Positions 52,614 through 61,278 of a stretch of DNA of 64,000 nucleotides are shown here, in pieces. Each line of letters begins with the position of its first letter. Position 1 is the stretch's first letter. A program made the position numbers and the translations under genes. The stretch comes from Halopiger aswanensis (GTDB taxonomy: Archaea; Halobacteriota; Halobacteria; Halobacteriales; Natrialbaceae). The DNA is taken from the NCBI RefSeq assembly GCF_003610195.1, contig NZ_RAPO01000003.1, positions 620,001-684,000 of the forward strand, read 5' to 3'. Under the pieces are notes generated by a model. It was not told the DNA's origin, made no database searches, and was given only the letters and a program-made list of their open reading frames with translations.

Positions 52614-53792
52614 ATGGTGTCCGTACTGCTGCTCGTCGGGATTCTCGTGGCGGTCTTCGTGGGATTCAACATCGGCGGCGCCACGACGGGGCCGGCGTTC
52701 GGGCCGGCCGTCGGCGCCGACGCCATCTCGAAAACCGTCGCCGGGCTGTTGATGGCGGTGTTTTTCTTCGTCGGGGCGTGGACGATCGGCCGACAGGTCG
52801 TCAACACGCTCGGGAACGAACTCGTCACCGATCCCGGCGTGTTCACGCTCGAGGCCAGCGTCGGCGTCCTCTTTTTCATCGGCATCGCGCTGTTCGTCGG
52901 GAACTTCTTCGGCGTGCCCGCGTCGACGTCGATGACGGCCGTCGGCTCGATCGCGGGGCTCGGACTCGCCGCCGGCGAACTCGACTGGGCGGTGATGGGC
53001 GAGATCGCCATCTGGTGGATCGTCTCGCCCTTTATCGGCTTCTGGGTGTCGCTGATCATCGGCCGCTACTTCTACGCCGCCCTCAACCGCCGAATCGTGA
53101 TCGAGCGCAGCCAGGGGCCGCTCTTTACGATCGATCGCTCTCGGGGCGTGCCGCTCCCGGTCCCGAGCGAAACCACGAACCGGCGCGAACTCGGCGGCGT
53201 GGCGATGGTGATCGCCATCGGCTGCGTGATGGCCTACAGTTCCGGCACCTCCAACATCGCGAACGCGATCGCGCCGCTGGTCGGCAGCGGCGAACTCGAG
53301 ATGAATCCCGCGATCATCATCGGCTGTGTCGCGGTCGGGATCGGGACGCTCACCATCGCGCGCCGAACTCTCGAGACGATGGGCAGCGAACTCACGGAAC
53401 TGCCGTTGACGGCGGCGATCGTCACCGCGACGGTAAGCTCGACGCTCGTCATCTTCCTCTCGGCGATCGGCATTCCCGCGAGCTTCGTCATCATCGCGAC
53501 GATGTGTATCATCGGCCTCGGATGGGGGCGGGCGACGCGCCCGGTGACGGTGACCGACGCAGTTCGCGGCGAAGGGGAGACCCCGGTTTCGGTCGGCGCG
53601 CTGACCGCCGATCGAGAGGGCGACGAACTGCCGCCGATCGGCGAGGAGGAGCCCGAGCGGATCCCGAGCGCAGCCGACCTGTTCGATCCGGGGACGACGG
53701 CCCGCGTCGTCCTCATGCAGAACGTCGTGCCGGCTATCGCGACTATCGGGGCGTACGCCACGTTCCGATTCGTTCCGCTCTTCGGGATCTGA
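52614..53792 (+). CDS. pit: Inorganic phosphate transporter, Pit family (copy 1)
   Basis: A 392-residue Pit-type (PiT/SLC20) low-affinity phosphate carrier. The two signature repeats are NIGGATTGPAFGPAVGA near the N-terminus and SSGTSNIANAIAP near residue 205; about 10 membrane segments are present. It takes up phosphate, probably with Na+ or metal-phosphate. A very similar copy lies at 57682-58863. The ATG at 52614 aligns with the start of that copy. The TATA-like CGTAAAATC at about 52587-52595 is slightly too close for the ATG, so the exact start is not certain. Confidence 0.92.
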   Translation: MVSVLLLVGILVAVFVGFNIGGATTGPAFGPAVGADAISKTVAGLLMAVFFFVGAWTIGRQVVNTLGNELVTDPGVFTLEASVGVLFFIGIALFVGNFFGVPASTSMTAVGSIAGLGLAAGELDWAVMGEIAIWWIVSPFIGFWVSLIIGRYFYAALNRRIVIERSQGPLFTIDRSRGVPLPVPSETTNRRELGGVAMVIAIGCVMAYSSGTSNIANAIAPLVGSGELEMNPAIIIGCVAVGIGTLTIARRTLETMGSELTELPLTAAIVTATVSSTLVIFLSAIGIPASFVIIATMCIIGLGWGRATRPVTVTDAVRGEGETPVSVGALTADREGDELPPIGEEEPERIPSAADLFDPGTTARVVLMQNVVPAIATIGAYATFRFVPLFGI

Positions 53793-53824
53793 CGCCGTCC
53801 GCCCGCGATCTCGGTGGTTGTTCT

Positions 53825-53930
53825 CGAGACGCCGGTTGATTCTCGCTTCTCGACTTTCGCTCTCGGCTCTCGGTTCTCGACCCCCGACTTTCTTCGACTC
53901 TCGACTTTCGACTCTCGACGACCGAACTGC
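53825..53930. repeat. CT-rich degenerate repeat tract
   Basis: A strand-asymmetric pyrimidine-rich tract repeats words like TCTCGACTTTCG, TCTCGGCTCTCGG and GACTCTCGACTTTCG after the copy-1 phosphate carrier. It lies between two rightward genes and may be an expanded simple repeat. No open function is visible. Confidence 0.45.
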
Positions 53931-54004
53931 GCCCCACTGAACCAACTGCGACCCGCCCGGACTATATTACGCGTCGGCCCGTACGTGACGCTGAGATACC
54001 GTCG

Positions 54005-54778
54005 ATGCCCGACACCGACGACCACCGCGTGCTCGTTCCCGTCGCGGTGCTCCGCGGCGAGAGCGTTCCCACGACCGTCATCGACGCGTTCGCGTCGATT
54101 CCGGTCCTCCTGCTCGGCTACCACGAGGTCCCCGAGCAGACGCCGCCGGATCTAGCGCGCGAGCAGTTCCAGCGGCGAGCCGCGCGCGAACTCGAGGAGC
54201 GTCGCTCGGTGTTCGAGGCCGCCGGCTGTCCCGTCACCTCGCGGCTCGTGTTCACCCACGACCGCTTCAGAACCTTCGAACGCGTCGCGGTCGACGCGGG
54301 CTGTGACGCCGTCCTAATTCTCAACCCGGCCCCGATCCTCGAGTCGATGCTCGTCGCCATCCGCAGCGACGTCAACGTCGAACACAAGGCGCGACTCGTC
54401 GCCACCGTCCTCGAGGACACGGCCATCGACGTAACGCTCCTCCACGTCGTCGGGGACGAGCGCGACCGCGAGCGGGGCGAGGAACTGCTCGCGACGACGG
54501 CGACGGCGCTCGAGGACGCGGGACTCGATCCCGACCGCATCTCCCGGTCGGTCGTCGTCGACGACTCGCCGACCGCAGCGATCCTCGCGGCCGCCGAGGA
54601 TCACGACATGCTCGTCGCCGGCGAGAGCCGCCCCTCGATTCGCCGCTACGTCTTCCGGGACCGCGCCGAGCGGCTCGCGAAGCGCACGGCCGATCCGGTC
54701 TTGGTCGTCCGCGGGGAGTACCGCGAGGACGAGGGCGCGGGCGACGACGAGGCGGCGCGAGACGCGACGCCGGAGTAA
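54005..54778 (+). CDS. Universal stress protein, tandem-domain type
   Basis: A 257-residue protein of the UspA/Rossmann-like superfamily. It starts with HRVLVPVAVLRGESVPTTVID and contains GYHEVPEQTPPDLAREQF, a segment shared with the convergent gene at 54801-55535. The C-terminal half carries HDMLVAGESRPSIRRYVF and ends in DPVLVVRGEY. The canonical G-2x-G-9x-G(S/T) ATP-binding motif is not intact, so it may not bind ATP. It sits directly after the copy-1 phosphate carrier. A TATA element (ACTATATTA) is at 53961-53969. Confidence 0.78.
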   Translation: MPDTDDHRVLVPVAVLRGESVPTTVIDAFASIPVLLLGYHEVPEQTPPDLAREQFQRRAARELEERRSVFEAAGCPVTSRLVFTHDRFRTFERVAVDAGCDAVLILNPAPILESMLVAIRSDVNVEHKARLVATVLEDTAIDVTLLHVVGDERDRERGEELLATTATALEDAGLDPDRISRSVVVDDSPTAAILAAAEDHDMLVAGESRPSIRRYVFRDRAERLAKRTADPVLVVRGEYREDEGAGDDEAARDATPE

Positions 54779-54800
54779 GACCGCCGTTGCTCGCGCCGTC

Positions 54801-55535
54801 TCACGGCTCCGAGGCCGCCGCCGAGTCTTCCGAGTGCCGAACGACCAGCACCGGGCCGACCGACTCCGCGGCGATCCGCTCGGCTTCGTCGCCGAACAGC
54901 AGCGACTGGAGGGAGGGCGCGCGTTCGCCGACGACGACGGCATCGTGGGCGGCGGCGTCCTCCGTGAGCGCGTCGAACGCGCGGCCGCCGAGCGCGTCGA
55001 GCGGCCCCTCGCTCACGACGAGCGTCGACTCGGTCTCGACGCCGCGACCCGCGAGCGTTTCGGCGGCCTCCTCGAGCAACAGTCGGCCGTCGGCCTCCGC
55101 GTCGGTCGCGAGAAACAGGGTGACGCCGATCTCGCGGTCGCCGATCAGGTCGGCGACGAACGCGAGGACGCGGTCGGCGGCGACGTCCCCGGTCAGGGGG
55201 ACCAGAAGTCGGTCGATCGACTCTGCGATTCCCGGGAGAACGTACGCCTGCGAGCCGGTTTCCTCGGCGACGCGGTCGATCGTTCGATCCCGGTCGTGCG
55301 TGAACGCGAGCCGGGAGTCGGCCGCGCCCCCGGCCGCCTCGAACGTCGCCGTCAGGGTCTCGAGGGCGGCGGTCGCGCGGTCGCCGTACTGGACCCGCGC
55401 CTGATCCGGCGGCGTCTGCTCGGGCAGGACGTGGTAGCCCAGAACGGTCACGTCGGCGGGCGCGAGCAGGTCGACGAGCCCCGGCGAGACGGACTCGCCC
55501 TCGAGGACGGCCAGCGGGACGAGGACGCGGCTCAT
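54801..55535 (-). CDS. Universal stress protein, coupled to amino-acid permease
   Basis: A 244-residue UspA-like protein paralogous to the gene at 54005 (shared RVLVPLAVLEGESV and GYHVLPEQTPPDQAR). The last part, HDAVVVGERAPSLQSLLFGDEAERIAAESVGPVLVVRHSE, is USP-like but lacks a full ATP-binding signature. Its ATG overlaps the permease stop (TGATG at 55533-55537), indicating translational coupling. In several haloarchaea the permease and USP are one fused polypeptide; here they are separate. It probably regulates the permease. Confidence 0.8.
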   Translation of the reverse strand: MSRVLVPLAVLEGESVSPGLVDLLAPADVTVLGYHVLPEQTPPDQARVQYGDRATAALETLTATFEAAGGAADSRLAFTHDRDRTIDRVAEETGSQAYVLPGIAESIDRLLVPLTGDVAADRVLAFVADLIGDREIGVTLFLATDAEADGRLLLEEAAETLAGRGVETESTLVVSEGPLDALGGRAFDALTEDAAAHDAVVVGERAPSLQSLLFGDEAERIAAESVGPVLVVRHSEDSAAASEP

Positions 55536-56956
55536 CACAGGACACCTCGCAGGGTGACGTTGCGGGCGTAGTAGACGTACCAGCCGGCGGTCGCGACCAT
55601 CACCGCGACGCCGATGAGCTGCGACGTCGGCTGCATGAACGCGATGAGCCCGAAGCTGGCGACCGCCCCCACCGCCGGGACGACGGGGTAGCCCGGAACC
55701 CGGAAGTCAGGATCGTACCACGTCGGCTCGTCCCGGCGAAGCGCGACGAGGGCGACGCAGATGAGGCCGTACATAACGAGGTGCAGGAACGAGGCGACCT
55801 CCGCGAGGATCGTCACCCGACCGGTGGCGGTCAACGCCAGGATCGGCCCGCCGGCTAACCCGAGCGCGACGTGGGGCGTCCCGTACCGGAGGTTGATCCG
55901 GCTCGCCCATCGCGGGAGCAGGGCGTCCCGCGAGACGGCGTAGACCGCCCGCGAGGTGCTGAGAATCGACGCGTTGGCGCTCGAGATCGTCGCGAGGAGG
56001 CCGCCGAAGACGATCGCAACCGCGCCGATCGGACCGAGGTAGTGGCGGCCGACTTCGACCATCGCCGTCTCGCCGAGGTCGGCGAGGCGCTCGCTGCCGA
56101 ACGCGCTCGTCGCGACGAAGATGGTCGCGACGTAGAGGACGCCGACGATGACCACGGAGCCGACCATCGACAGCGGGAGGTTCCGACCGGGATTGCGCAT
56201 CTCGCCGGCGACGGTCGCGATCTGCGCGAAGCCGAGATAGGAGGTGAACACGAGCGCCGCAGTCGTCAACACGGGCACCGCGCCGAACGGCGCGAACCGT
56301 TCGGGCGCGGCCGGTTCGCCGACGAGACCGAGGGCGTCGAGTCCGCCGAATCCCAGAAAGAACGTCAGTATGGACAACAGCAGGGCGACGATCCCGTTCT
56401 GGAGTTTCGCCGCGTTCTCCGTGCCCGTGACGTTTAGCACCGTGAACCCGGCACCGAACAGCAGCGCCAGCGGGATGACCCAGCCGTTGCCGACGGCGAT
56501 GCCGAGTTCCGCGAGCGTATCGACGGCGTAGTAGCCGAAGCCGACGAGGTAAAACGCCGTCGCGAACACGAGCCCAAGCCACAGCGACAGGCCGACGACG
56601 GTCCCGGCGAGCGTGCCGAGTCCGCGCGAGATGAAGTAGTAGCCGCCGCCGCTTTTCGGCATCGCGGTCGCCAGTTCCGACGCCGGCAGCGCCACGAACA
56701 GCGCGATCACCGCCCCGATCGCGAACGAGCCCGCGGCCGCGGGTCCCGCACGCCCCGCCGCCAACCCGGGAAAGACGAAGATGCCGGCGCCGATCATCGT
56801 CCCGATCCCGATCGCGAGACCGCCGGCAAGTCCCAGCGTCCGCTCGAGTTCGGCGTCCTCGGTTTTCGTCGCCGCGTCGGTTTCGACCGTCGGCTCGATC
56901 CGCGGCGCCTCGTTGTCGACGTTCGTGCCGCCGCCCCGCGGCGTATCGGTGTCCAT
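55535..56956 (-). CDS. Amino-acid permease, APC family
   Basis: A 473-residue APC-superfamily transporter with about 12 membrane segments. The first-helix motif [19 protein letters not shown] near residues 48-66 and the unwound-helix segment [26 protein letters not shown] fit amino-acid/polyamine carriers. The first 40 residues are a polar cytoplasmic extension. It is followed by an overlapping USP gene. The substrate is not evident. It is divergently transcribed from the next USP gene across 131 bp. Confidence 0.92.
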   Translation of the reverse strand: MDTDTPRGGGTNVDNEAPRIEPTVETDAATKTEDAELERTLGLAGGLAIGIGTMIGAGIFVFPGLAAGRAGPAAAGSFAIGAVIALFVALPASELATAMPKSGGGYYFISRGLGTLAGTVVGLSLWLGLVFATAFYLVGFGYYAVDTLAELGIAVGNGWVIPLALLFGAGFTVLNVTGTENAAKLQNGIVALLLSILTFFLGFGGLDALGLVGEPAAPERFAPFGAVPVLTTAALVFTSYLGFAQIATVAGEMRNPGRNLPLSMVGSVVIVGVLYVATIFVATSAFGSERLADLGETAMVEVGRHYLGPIGAVAIVFGGLLATISSANASILSTSRAVYAVSRDALLPRWASRINLRYGTPHVALGLAGGPILALTATGRVTILAEVASFLHLVMYGLICVALVALRRDEPTWYDPDFRVPGYPVVPAVGAVASFGLIAFMQPTSQLIGVAVMVATAGWYVYYARNVTLRGVL

Positions 56957-57087
56957 AGTCGGTCCGTAGCCTGTGGGTGACTATACCACGCACGCTCTTG
57001 GTACTGGGGGGCGTCGGTTGCCGTCCCCGCCTGTCGTGCCATCCCAGTCACCCGCGCGCTTATCCCCGTCGCCGTGGGAGAGCGCGT

Positions 57088-57513
57088 ATGGTCTCTCACG
57101 TCCTCGTCCCGATGGACGGCTCGGAGATGAGCGAACGCGCCCTCGAGTACGCGCTCGAGGTCTATCCGGACGCCGAGCTCACGGTCCTGCACGTCGTCGG
57201 CGAACCGTCGCCGATGTGGGCGGAGGCGACGGGACTCGCCCTCGCCGACGATCTCGAGGCGGAAGCCAGAGAGCACGCGGACGCGATTTTCGACCGCGCG
57301 CGCGAAATCGCCGCGGACGCCGACGGCGATGTGACGCTCGATACCGAGATCGAACTCGGCCATCCCGTCCGCGCGATCATCAATCAGGCCGACGACTACG
57401 AGACGGTCGTGATCGGGACCCACGGCGGAACCGTCGCCGACCGCGTTTTCGTTGGCAACGTGGCGGAACGAGTGGTTCGTCGCTCGCCGGTGCCGGTGGT
57501 CGTCGTTCGGTAG
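57088..57513 (+). CDS. Universal stress protein UspA family, ATP-binding type
   Basis: A 141-residue single-domain UspA protein. It has the intact ATP-binding signature G-2x-G-9x-G in IGTHGGTVADRVFVGNVAERV, unlike the two larger USP-like proteins nearby. The N-terminus SHVLVPMDGSEMSERALEYAL is standard. The ATG at 57088 follows a GGGAGAGCGCGT stretch. It is 168 bp before the copy-2 phosphate carrier on the same strand and may respond to phosphate or energy stress. Confidence 0.92.
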   Translation: MVSHVLVPMDGSEMSERALEYALEVYPDAELTVLHVVGEPSPMWAEATGLALADDLEAEAREHADAIFDRAREIAADADGDVTLDTEIELGHPVRAIINQADDYETVVIGTHGGTVADRVFVGNVAERVVRRSPVPVVVVR

Positions 57514-57649
57514 ATCCCGTCGCCTCGAGCACGGCATCGGACTGCCCCTTGCCGAGGGTGTTGTACGTAGCCTGCTCGAGTCGGGCTCGCGCGCTTCGAC
57601 CCGGTTCGACCCGTCGGTCGGACGACAACTGGAACCGCGAATGGGCGCG

Positions 57650-57658
57650 TTTTTTAGG
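57650..57658 (+). promoter_or_regulatory. TATA-like element of phosphate carrier copy 2
   Basis: TTTTTTAGG lies about 28 bp before the GTG at 57682 and indicates a leaderless transcript. Confidence 0.45.
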
Positions 57659-57681
57659 CTTCAATCGCATGATCTCCTGTT

Positions 57682-58863
57682 GTGACGGAAGTACTACTTA
57701 TCGTGGGAATCCTTACCGCAATCTTCGTCGGCTACAACATCGGCGGCTCGACGACCGGTCCGGCGTTCGGTCCGGCCGTCGGCGCGAACGTCATCACCAA
57801 GCTGATGGCTGCCGGCCTGATGTCGATCTTCTTCTTCGTCGGCGCGTGGACGATCGGGCCGAACGTCGTCGACACGCTCGGGAACGAACTCGTCCACACG
57901 ACGGACGTCTTCACCATGCGCTCGAACGTCGCCGTCCTCTTTTTCATCGGCGGCGCCCTGTTCGTCGGCAACTACGCCGGCGTCCCCGCCTCGACCTCGA
58001 TGACCGCCGTCGGCGCGATCGCCGCGCTCGGTCTCGCGACGGGCGAACTCAACTGGAGCATCCTCGGCGAGATCGTCGTCTGGTGGATCGTCGCGCCCAT
58101 CATCGGCTTCTGGGTCGCCGGCGTCGTCGGCCGGTACTTCTACCCGCGGATCAACGAGTGGGTCGCTATCGAGGCCAACCGCGACGGCCGACAGATGATT
58201 ACCGTCGACCGCTCCTCGATCGTCCCGCGGCTCCAGTTCCAGGATAACGCCACTCGTCGGGAGATCACCGGCGCGTTCGTCGTCGTGGGAATCGGCTGTC
58301 TGATGGGCTTTTCCTCCGGGACGAGCAACATCGCGAACGCGATCGCGCCGATCTACGGCACCGGCGCCCTCGACATGTACACGCTGATCCTGATCGGGTC
58401 GGCGGCCGTCGCGATCGGCTGTTACACGATCGCCCGCCGGACGCTGGATACGCTGGGTAACGACATCACGAACCTGCCGCTGACGGCGGCGATCGTCGTC
58501 GCGGTTATCAGTTCGACGATCGTTATCGTGCTCTCCTCGATCGGGGTCCCCGCGAGCTTCGTCGTCATCGCGACGATGAGCATCATCGGCCTCGGCTGGG
58601 GCCGAGCGACGCGCACCACGACGCTCTCCGACGCCCGCCGCGGCGAGGAGACCCGCGTCTCGGTCGGCGCCCTCACCGCGGAGGAAGAGGGCGAGCAGGC
58701 CCCGAGGATCGGCGAGGAGGAGCCCGAGGACATCCCGAAAGCTTCCGACCTGTTCGATCCCTCGACGACCGCCCGGGTGATCCTCATGCAGAACGTCGTC
58801 CCGATCATCTCGACGGTCGGCGCGTACCTGACGTTCCGGTTCGTGCCGGTCTTCGGCTTCTGA
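57682..58863 (+). CDS. pit: Inorganic phosphate transporter, Pit family (copy 2)
   Basis: A 393-residue Pit phosphate carrier, a close paralogue of the gene at 52614. The same blocks recur: NIGGSTTGPAFGPAVGA, GVPASTSMTAVGAI, SSGTSNIANAIAPIYG and the C-terminal TTARVILMQNVVPIISTVGAY. It starts at GTG (MTEVLLIVGILTAIFVG), in register with copy 1. The two copies bracket three USP genes and the APC permease. Divergence between the copies is concentrated in the central loop. Expression of the two may differ, since their upstream regions are unrelated. Confidence 0.92.
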   Translation: MTEVLLIVGILTAIFVGYNIGGSTTGPAFGPAVGANVITKLMAAGLMSIFFFVGAWTIGPNVVDTLGNELVHTTDVFTMRSNVAVLFFIGGALFVGNYAGVPASTSMTAVGAIAALGLATGELNWSILGEIVVWWIVAPIIGFWVAGVVGRYFYPRINEWVAIEANRDGRQMITVDRSSIVPRLQFQDNATRREITGAFVVVGIGCLMGFSSGTSNIANAIAPIYGTGALDMYTLILIGSAAVAIGCYTIARRTLDTLGNDITNLPLTAAIVVAVISSTIVIVLSSIGVPASFVVIATMSIIGLGWGRATRTTTLSDARRGEETRVSVGALTAEEEGEQAPRIGEEEPEDIPKASDLFDPSTTARVILMQNVVPIISTVGAYLTFRFVPVFGF

Positions 58864-58986
58864 GTTCCACCGGCCCGGGACCGCCCTCCGACCGCTTTCG
58901 CTTCTGCGTCCGCCTCCGTCTCGCTCGTGCGGATCCGATACGTTTCGGCCACTTTTACCCAAATCGACACGTCTGGTATAGGCGGA

Positions 58987-58999
58987 TACAGCCGCTGTA
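58987..58999. promoter_or_regulatory. Inverted repeat 1 upstream of ferredoxin
   Basis: TACAGC-C-GCTGTA is a perfect 6-bp inverted repeat around one base, about 200 bp before the ferredoxin ATG. Confidence 0.35.
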
Positions 59000-59020
59000 C
59001 CGCTGGATTAGTGAACAATT

Positions 59021-59036
59021 GAAATCGCGCGATTTC
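59021..59036. promoter_or_regulatory. Inverted repeat 2 upstream of ferredoxin
   Basis: GAAATCGCGCGATTTC is a perfect 16-bp palindrome. A T6 run lies 20 bp to its right, so it could alternatively be part of the terminator of the phosphate-carrier gene. Confidence 0.4.
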
Positions 59037-59114
59037 GACCCGAATATGTTCTGAGTTCTTTTTTCTTTCCGGCTCGATCCCGATACTTCGCCACTCCTTC
59101 TCTTACTTTCCGTC

Positions 59115-59127
59115 GAATTGGCAATTC
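59115..59127. promoter_or_regulatory. Inverted repeat 3 upstream of ferredoxin
   Basis: GAATTG-G-CAATTC is a perfect 6-bp inverted repeat around one base, 34 bp before the ferredoxin TATA element, a typical place for an archaeal regulator to bind. Confidence 0.4.
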
Positions 59128-59160
59128 ATGTGCAAAGACAATTTAGGACTGAACAGCAAG

Positions 59161-59167
59161 CTATACC
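59161..59167 (+). promoter_or_regulatory. Ferredoxin TATA element
   Basis: CTATACC is centred about 29 bp before the ATG at 59193 and predicts a leader of only a few bases. Confidence 0.5.
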
Positions 59168-59192
59168 AGTGCGGCCCGTGAATCATCGAGTG

Positions 59193-59582
59193 ATGCCCAC
59201 GGTAGAATACCTCAACTACGAAGTAGTGGACGACCAAGGCTGGGACATTTACGACGAAGAAGTCTTCGAGAAGGCCGCCGACGCCGGCCTCGACGACGAG
59301 GACTACGGCACGCTCGACGTCGCCGAGGGCGAGTACATCCTCGAGGCCGCCGAGGCACAGGGCTACGACTGGCCCTTCTCGTGCCGCGCCGGTGCGTGTG
59401 CGAACTGTGCTGCCATCGTCGTCGAAGGCGAAATCGACATGGACATGCAGCAGATCCTCTCGGACGAGGAGGTCGAGGAGAAGAACGTCCGCCTGACCTG
59501 CATCGGTTCGGCCGAGACCGACGAGGTCAAGATCGTCTACAACGCCAAGCACCTCGACTACCTGCAGAACCGCGTCATTTAA
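59193..59582 (+). CDS. fdx: 2Fe-2S ferredoxin, halophilic plant type
   Basis: A 129-residue halophilic ferredoxin. The four iron ligands are Cys64, Cys69, Cys72 and Cys103 ([12 protein letters not shown] and RLTCIG), as in the known haloarchaeal plant-type ferredoxin. The extra acidic N-terminal domain (about residues 10-40, [20 protein letters not shown]) is the well-known halophilic insertion. It carries electrons for 2-oxoacid oxidoreductases and other enzymes. The ATG at 59193 starts [14 protein letters not shown]; longer in-frame starts would include the promoter. Confidence 0.96.
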   Translation: MPTVEYLNYEVVDDQGWDIYDEEVFEKAADAGLDDEDYGTLDVAEGEYILEAAEAQGYDWPFSCRAGACANCAAIVVEGEIDMDMQQILSDEEVEEKNVRLTCIGSAETDEVKIVYNAKHLDYLQNRVI

Positions 59583-59608
59583 ACTGACGCACCTGCCCGA
59601 GCTTCCGA

Positions 59609-59614
59609 TTTTTT
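59609..59614 (+). terminator. T-run terminator after ferredoxin
   Basis: A T6 run 27 nt after the ferredoxin stop, in GC-rich surroundings, fits a haloarchaeal transcript end. Confidence 0.45.
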
Positions 59615-59800
59615 GCGCGCCCGCCCTGGTCCGCTCGAGCGGTAGCGCCGCTTCTCGTTTTCCTGCCGTCGTTCGTGCTGCTCGCTTCGGAGCCGCGTCT
59701 ACGTGTCGACGCTCCGTGGCGGTCGAAAATCCCGTCTCGGTTTCGGTTCGATTCGTCCCGTCGTCGGTGGCCGGATCACCGCTGACGGGCTCGGTAACCG

Positions 59801-60202
59801 TTAGTAGCCGGCCATCCACTCGCGCGCTTCCTCGAGGTCCGCCGTGTGCATGAGCTTGTACGGCATGTCCTTGACGTCCTCGACGAACTCTTCCGTGTCC
59901 ATCTGCGAAATCACGCTCTCCTGGTGGACGATCGCGGAGTACTGCAGGCCGGCGTCGACCATCTCCGGATACCACTCCGACTCGAGCCACGCCAGATCCT
60001 CGTCGTCGTGGGCCTGAATGCCGCTCGTGTCGTGGATGACCTTTTCGACGCTGTTGGACTGGACGTACTCGAGGAGCGCGTTCGCGCCGTCCTTGAACCG
60101 GTCCCCGCTGGCGAACTCGTCCCAGGTGAACGTGACGGTGTCGATGTCGTCGTCCCACTCGATCGTGTACAGGTCGGTGTCTTCCTCGACTGTTTGCGCC
60201 AT
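59801..60202 (-). CDS. STAS/SpoIIAA-like protein
   Basis: A 133-residue acidic protein beginning MAQTVEEDTDLYTIEWDDDIDTVTFTW. The pattern of an N-terminal beta-hairpin, then ANALLEYVQSNSVEKVIHDTSGIQAHDDEDLAWLES, then GLQYSAIVHQESVISQM resembles the SpoIIAA-like/STAS fold. No phosphorylatable Ser of the anti-anti-sigma type can be fixed with certainty. It diverges from a soluble chemotaxis-signalling gene, so the two may share control. A TATA-like CTTACTTCG on the minus strand is at about 60224-60232. Confidence 0.62.
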   Translation of the reverse strand: MAQTVEEDTDLYTIEWDDDIDTVTFTWDEFASGDRFKDGANALLEYVQSNSVEKVIHDTSGIQAHDDEDLAWLESEWYPEMVDAGLQYSAIVHQESVISQMDTEEFVEDVKDMPYKLMHTADLEEAREWMAGY

Positions 60203-60329
60203 GGCCGCAAATTCTGCGGAATCGAAGTAAGTCTTCTTGCCGACATATCGCGATCGCCAAAGTGCACAGTATATGATGATTCTGCAGCCGGCCGTTCGTT
60301 TTATGTCGGCTGCGCGGATGGACTCGCGT

Positions 60330-61208
60330 ATGACCGACGAAACCGGGGGAAGCGACGCCGATTCGGCCGAGCAGACGCTGGCCAACGAGGTCGGCGACTC
60401 CGTGACGGAACTGTTGAATATCTCGAAGATGGTCTCCGGCAGTTCCGAGGAGATCAGCGAGCTGGCCGACGAGCAGTCCGAGACGATGCACGAGATCGCG
60501 GACGAGGTCTCGACCCTCTCGGCGACCGTCGAGGAGATCGCGGCCAGTTCGAACCAGGTCAAGGAAGTCAGCAGCACCGCGGAGGACCTCGCGGACGAAG
60601 GCTGTGACGTCGCCGAGGACGCCATCGACGCGATGGACAACGTCGACGACGCGAACACGGACGTCGCCGAGGCCGTCTCCCGGCTCCAGGATCGGATCGA
60701 CGAGATCGACACGATCGTCGAGGTGATCAACGAGATCGCCGATCAGACGAACATGCTCGCGCTGAACGCCTCCATCGAGGCGGCGCGCGCCGGCGAGTCC
60801 GGCGACCGGTTCGCCGTCGTCGCCAACGAAGTCAAGAGCCTCGCGGAGGAGTCCCGCGAGAACGCCGAGGAGATCGAGGAACTCGTCGCCGATATCAAGG
60901 ACGAGACCGACGAGACCGTCGAGCAGATCTCCACCGCGAACGAGGAGGTCGAAACCGGTATCGAGCACGTCACCGAGACGGTCGACATCCTCGAGGAGAT
61001 CGACGACGCCGTCACCGAGGCGACCCAGGGGGCCGAGGAGGTGGCCGCCGCGACGGACGAACAGGCGTCCTCGACCGAGGAGGTCGCGACGATGGTCGAT
61101 TCGACCGCCGAGAACGCCCAGACGGTCGCCGGCAAGATCAGCCGCGTCGCAGCGGCGAACGAGGAGCAGCGCGAGAAGATCCAGGAACTCGGCGAGCGCG
61201 TCGAGTGA
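60330..61208 (+). CDS. Soluble methyl-accepting chemotaxis signalling protein
   Basis: A 292-residue protein consisting almost entirely of an MCP cytoplasmic signalling domain, with no membrane segment, HAMP or sensor domain. The conserved hairpin tip is EIADQTNMLALNASIEAARAG followed by FAVVANEVKSLAEES, at about residues 132-173. The flanks are long coiled coils with Glu/Gln-rich stretches that could include methylation sites. It would couple to CheW/CheA if expressed. The ATG at 60330 is chosen because a TATA-like TTTTATG lies 28 bp upstream; an in-frame ATG at 60303 preceded by GTATATG is also possible. Confidence 0.87.
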   Translation: MTDETGGSDADSAEQTLANEVGDSVTELLNISKMVSGSSEEISELADEQSETMHEIADEVSTLSATVEEIAASSNQVKEVSSTAEDLADEGCDVAEDAIDAMDNVDDANTDVAEAVSRLQDRIDEIDTIVEVINEIADQTNMLALNASIEAARAGESGDRFAVVANEVKSLAEESRENAEEIEELVADIKDETDETVEQISTANEEVETGIEHVTETVDILEEIDDAVTEATQGAEEVAAATDEQASSTEEVATMVDSTAENAQTVAGKISRVAAANEEQREKIQELGERVE

Positions 61209-61278
61209 CCGGCGCCCGCTCTCGAATCCCCCGACCCCGGTCGAGCCGAAACAATAACACCACCGCGCTCGAGAGACA

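Larger units (their letters stand above)
58864..59192. other. Palindrome-rich intergenic region before ferredoxin
   Basis: No gene is evident in these 329 bases. They hold three perfect inverted repeats, a T-rich tract at 59056-59068 that may end the phosphate-carrier transcript, and the ferredoxin TATA element at the right end. Confidence 0.5.
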
